Source of the DNA: a virus
Virus record (IMG/VR): IMGVR_UViG_3300024346_000544
Span: 1 to 22,962 of that record
DNA: 22,962 nt
Reading direction: 5' to 3' (one strand)
Shown: positions 14,711 to 20,700 of the stretch, piece by piece
Position numbering within the stretch: the first letter of the stretch is position 1
Layout of the letters: each line of letters opens with the position of its first letter
Made by a program: the position numbers and the translations under genes
The notes under the pieces: model-generated
What the model was told of the DNA's origin: nothing
The model's database searches: none
The model's input: the letters and a program-made list of their open reading frames with translations, nothing else

Positions 14711-17700
14711 TTAGCGACACCCCTCTAATTCTTCTATCATCAACACGCTTAATGGTTGACATTACTGCCTGTGCAATATCGTTTGGATTTGCATCTGTCT
14801 TAGCATTAACTGTTAATGTATATGTATTATTATACACTGTACCGCCAATAGAATCGCCATTGTTAATCTTTCTCATATTATCTACACCGTAACTGTCTAC
14901 AGCATATTTACTCATAATAAATTCTCCTGGTGTTAACATTGCTGGAACAGTATCTGTTCCCTTTGCAAAACCACCCACAGCAAAGTACTTAGGAATTAGT
15001 CCACCTTTAGCCTTATACTTAGGCGGAATAAAAGTACTTCCGTTATATACACCAGTTCCTGGAACTAGTTTTGGTGGCTTTAACTGAATGTTATCTGGTA
15101 TTCCATTTTTATCTAAGTCTTTAGGCGCTGGAACAACCGTCTTCTTTGGTGCTTGAATGTTATCAGGTATTCCATTGCCATCTGAATCTTTAGGCTTTGG
15201 AATTACGGCTTTTGGAACCATCAGTGGTGGGAATGCTTTTGCAAGAGAACCTGTTCCTGGTATACCAGTTCCTGGAACGGGAGCCATAACCGTTGGCGGT
15301 GCCTGAATATAGTCTGGAATACCATTCTTGTCGTCATCTTTAAAACTAGGAGTAACTTGCTTTGGAGTTACTTTTGGAAGCAGGTCTGGGAATATATTGG
15401 TATCCCTGACACACTTTCCTTCTGCATTCATCTTAGTTCCTGGAGGACATGGTTTTGGTGTTACTTCTTCTTTAGAACCTCCAGTAGTCCCTCCTGTAGA
15501 TCCTCCTGTGGAGCCTCCTGTGGATCCGCCAGTAGAGCCTCCTGTAGATCCTCCTGTGGATCCGCCTGTATTAATCTCTATACATCTTCCTTCTTGATTC
15601 AAGAAATATCCAGGACCGCAAGGACTAGAGTCTTCTGCTGTTGCATTTCCAACTGCCCCACTATACTGTGGTAAAAGTTTTTCTCCCTTATAGAGTTTTA
15701 TTAAGTCTGCACTATAAGCAACTGCTCTTTGTAGAGATTCTTCATATCCCTTTACGCCAATTCTGGCCATCTCTACTTGGCTTTTTATCTGTTCCCATTG
15801 ATCTCTATTCATTCCAGCAACTTTTACATTATCCATTGCGGTCTTTAAATCAATTTCTGCCAACCTAATTAAATCTTGCTTTGGCTCTATTATGTCTTCT
15901 TCTTTATTAAATATTTCATCTTGAAGAGTTTTTATCTCTTCTTCAAGTTGCTTTCTAGTTTTTCTTTTCTTGTCTGTTTTATCAAACCCAGTAACTCTAG
16001 AAAGTTCAAACTCTCTAGACTGTTCTAGCGCTTCCTTCTCTTTGGTGACTGCATCTGTTGCTGCTTGTGCTCTCATGTCCTGAGCAGCCCTTGCTGCTGC
16101 AGCAATATCTCCAGAAGTTAATGCCTCTGCAAGTGTTAGTTGTCCCTTTTGTTGAGCAGAGATTGCAGCGTTTGCCTTTTCAACTTCATCAAGCGCCTCA
16201 ATTCTTTCATCATACTTATCATTAATTTTTTGCTCTTGATCTTCAATAGACTTAAGTGCTGCCTCTTTGTCATCAACATTATACTGAATTGCTGCTATTT
16301 CGTTTTGTGCTTTTTCAATTTCTTTATTTAATGAGTCAGTGCTTATTTCAAAGTCTATCTGTAATGCTTGTTCTTTTACATCAAAGGCATCCATTCCTTT
16401 GCTATACACTTCATTAAACATGTCTTCATACAGACCAATTGTGCTTTTTAGTTGTCCTAATCTTTCTTCAAATTGAGCAATTGACTCTGCCAAATCATCG
16501 CTTGCTTTTTGAATTGCAGCGGCTTTCATATCTTTTGTAAAGGTTTTGCTTATGCCTTTATTTCGCAATCTATTTAATGCACTAACCTGTGACGCAATAG
16601 AAGCATCTAGGGCTTTTAGATTCTCATCAGAGTTTACTGCAAATGCGCCTACCTCATCTAGAGGTTGTCCATCTCCTCTTTGTAGTTTCTTTAATCTATC
16701 TTCTTGTAACCTATCTTTTTTAAACTGAGCAGTATCTGTTTTAACATTTTGAACTGCTGCAGATCTTTCTTGTGCTACAGTCAAAACCTTATATTTAGCA
16801 ATTAATGTTTTTAATGACTTTTCGTTTACGCCATTAGCAATTGATGCTGCAATTGCTTTATCAGATATTAACTCATAAGCATCTGCTACTGGAACACCTA
16901 ACTTAGAAAGTCTATCAAAGGCAGTGCTTTGATCTTCAATAGACTTAAGTTGTGACTCCATGCTACTATTCCAGTCACCCATAGTTATGGAGTTTAGAGC
17001 CTCTTGAATATTTTTAGCATCTCTCTTTAGCGCTATGATGTTTCCCTTATTATCAAACTTAAACAAAGAGTCCTTCTTCTTCTCGTATTCTTTTGGATCC
17101 ATTCCAACTATAAACGAGATAAGATCTTCGCTTCCGCCCAGACCTCTTAAATCATTTTCAATTCCGCTAAAGACATCAATTGTCTTTTTCCCACCAAACA
17201 GATTGTCTAGTACCTTGCGTGATGCACTCCAACCTTCTGTAACCTTAATCTGGTTCTTTCTTACATCTCTTAATTTCTTTACTAGATCATCTAGCGGAGA
17301 AGACTCTACTTTTGATGCTCCGCCAGTTACACCAGACTTAGGTGCTTCTGGCTCAGACTTTGATGCCTCTGTTACAGCAAATGCAGATGCACGGTAGTAG
17401 TCTCCTTCAGTTTTTCCAGGGTTGGCTGCTAACCAGTCTTGTATTGCTTTCTTGTTATTACCCTCCATGTTTACCATCGTAGTAAGGGTCTGTAGATAAA
17501 CCTTCTGCTGCTCAGGTGGCAAAGAGTTAAAGTATTCTTGATCTGCCTTAAGGACTGCCATCTCTTCAGCACCAATAATGTTTGTTGCAATGTCTAAAGT
17601 GATCTTTCCCTTTTGTTTATTGATTTCATCAATTGTTGTTTGAAGCGCTGCTGCTGCAGTTGGGTTATTATTGTAATAGTCAAGGGCAACACTAATGTCT

Positions 17701-20700
17701 GGAATTGCAGCACCTAGTTGAGAAATTCTTTGGAATAGTTCAAGTTGTTTTGCTGCTTCGGCAGAACTCTTTACAGATATATCAGCAACAAACTTTGTGG
17801 CCTGCTTAGGATCTTTAAACATACCAACAATTCCCATCATCTGGTTTGCAAACTTTCCTCCAAACTTTCCTACAATAGAAACAACCTTTTCAATTGAGGC
17901 CTTGTCTTTACCAAATGTTTCAAATATTTCAATCATTTGCATTGGGTCAATAGCACCACTAGCCATTTCCATTTTTAATGTATACTTAAGTTCATCTGCC
18001 ACTCCAGAATCATTAATCTGCTGCTGTGCCAAAGGAACAACATCTTCTAAAGCAGTACCCTTATATTGCTTTGTAACAGCCTTATCTGCTCCAGTCATTA
18101 ATGCTTTTCTTGTTGCACCTTCTGAATTTTTATAACTATTCTGAATATCTGTTACAAGTTTTCCATTTTGCTCAAGAAGTCTAATTCTGTCCTTAACAAA
18201 AGTGTTTGTCAGTTCTTCTGCTTTTGCCTGATCTCCTGTTGCTTGAGCAGTTGCAAGTTTTGTCTGATACTCTAACTCTACAGAGTCCATCATTTCTTGT
18301 TGTTGCTGCAAAGCAATCTTTTGCATAGCAACACTTGCGCCCGATGCAGTTCCTATTCTTTTGTTTCTTTCTGCTCTTCCTATGAAATTTCCTGCAACAG
18401 TTCCAATAGTTGCTCCTATTTTTGCTCCAAGTATTGCTCCTGCTGCTGCACCTGGTGGGCCACCAATGGCTCCTAGTAATCCTCCAGCAATTGCTCCTCC
18501 AACTGCTCCTGCTGCTGCACCTACACCCATGCCTGCTGCAGTCTGTCCTAAATCTTTACCAGTCCATCCGCCAGCCTTTCTTGCTGCATCTGAAGAAAGA
18601 TTCATCTTGGTTCTAGTCTCTTCTAATATTTTTACTCTAATACCTATTGGATCTTTGAGAATGTTTTCTCCATTTGGCCCAAGCAATTGATTTAGTTTTC
18701 CATTTACTTCAATTCCAAAACTGTAATCTCCCAACTCTTGTCCAAGATTAGAAACAATGCTTCTTGCTTGTGCTGGACTTAGAGCACCCGTAGCAACTGC
18801 TGTTGCCATTTGATTTGCAACTTGGTCTTTTGCTACAGCCTTACCACTTGTCTTAACTGTTTGTCCAACATTCTTTGCCATCTCTTTGCCCTGCTCGCCA
18901 GCCATAAATGACTGACCAAAAGTTGTTTTTCCTGTTTTAATCTGGAATGGAGAGAAAGAATCTTTTCTTCGTCTGTCCATGATTTCTCCAGCAGAAACCT
19001 TTCCTGCAAATGTAGAAAGATTCTTCATTGCTGTAGTTCCAGATCCCATCGCATCTGCAAGTTCTAGTGCTGCATCTTGTGCTTTGTCAAATGCCATTCT
19101 CTGGTAAGCATATGCTGCTACTGCCAAACCAACGCCTACTGCAAGGGCTGAGAACTTACTCTGAAGCATTGGAAGTATCATAGAAATACCCATAAGTGGC
19201 ATCATTATTTTTGTTGCCATTTCTCCAACTTGCCCAGGAATCATAGAAGCCATCATTGCTACACCTGAAGCAGCCATTGCTCCACCAGCAAGACCTCCAC
19301 TAGTTACTCTTCTTGGAATCTTATTTCCGTCTGCATCATACTTTGGTCCAAATTTTGTTGTAGCATATTGCTTCATTCTTCCAGCAACAGTTTGCTTTCT
19401 TGCTGACTCTGCAGCACCAGCAGAAATTACTGATCCTGGCATGCCAACTCTGCCTTCTAAGCGACTTCTCTTTTCAGCGTTGCGTCTCTTGGATTTTGCA
19501 ACAGCATCGATTGTGCTATCGCCATATAACGCTTTTCTAGATGCTGCTGCTTTTGCTTGTGTCTTTGCTTCTATTCTTTGTCTTTTTTCTATTTGCCTTC
19601 TTACAGATTTAGCGTCAGCATCTATTGGTCCCGTGCCATATAGAGCATTTCTTGATGCAAGTGCTGCTGACTGAGATATTGTTTTTCCAATTAATTCGCC
19701 TACAGTTTTTGCTTTAGCAACAGAACCCTTTGCTCCATCAACTACTGCTGTAGAAGTTCTACCAACTCCGCTACCTGCTTCTGGAGCATCTGCGTGTCCA
19801 GTAACAACCATTCTACCTCTAGGACCTTGAACAACTCTTGTTCCACTCTTAGGCTTGTCTGTAATTCTAGTATCTTTTGGACTTCCAGAAGAAGACTTAA
19901 CTCCTCTAGGCTTTGGTTTGGTCTTTGGCTTAGTTAATTTTCCAGTTTTTTCATCTTCAATTACTTCATCTGGCTTTACTAAAATAGAAGAATGCTTTGC
20001 GTGAAGGGCTCTCCAGTCAACCTTCTTGCCTTCTTCTAGTCTGTCTATCATTGCCTGATAAACCTTTTGATCCTCTGGCCCTAGACCAAAACTCTTTATT
20101 GTTTCTTTTAACTTTGGAAGAACTCTATCAATTTCTTCAATCATTGACTTATGGTATTGATCTGCAGTCATGCTCTTTGCAATATCTGCAGTAGCATTAC
20201 CAAACCAGAATGGTGAGTTTCCAGCAGCAGCGCCCTTGACACCACTTAAATTCTTTTCTGCCATCTCCAACATTGATGGTAGTTTAGATGCATACTCTCT
20301 TGCACCAGAGGCTCTATCAAATACGCCAGCAGTTCCAACATCTGCAAGGATGTTTCCGCCTAGATTTCCTTTTTTAAGATCCTTATCTGCACGAAGATTT
20401 GCTGCAACTAGTTGCTTAAAGTATTGCTCTTTAGAGAAAGTCTTAGCCATTTGGTTTGGATCAAATCTTGAATCAAATGCAGACTCAAGAGCATACATTG
20501 TCTTACCAGTAAAAGGGTCCTTAATTATTCTTAATTCTTGTCTTGGAGCGTCAAGGCCATGAACATCTCTTGCGATCTGTGTTGCTCTTTGTTCTGCAAT
20601 TGCTGACTTTAAGTCAACCATTGGCTTAACATAAACCTTCTTTCCATCTAGAGTTTCAAACACTCCAGAGGCATCACGAGCAGCAACATTGCTGTATCCA

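Noticed and set aside
15474-15569. Possible CRISPR-like array
   Set aside because: Units are 12 bases with no spacers and keep an open reading frame coding TGGS; it is a protein repeat.
15328-15674. Plus-strand frames rich in Pro-Pro-Val-Asp/Glu and Ser/Cys repeats
   Set aside because: They are the antisense of the TGGS array in the tape measure gene; no ribosome binding site or promoter and all neighbours run the other way.
18361-18690. Plus-strand Ala/Pro-rich frame resembling a secreted protein
   Set aside because: It is the complement of the glycine zipper, where GGA/GCA codons read as TCC/TGC or CCT/CTG; an artefact of composition.
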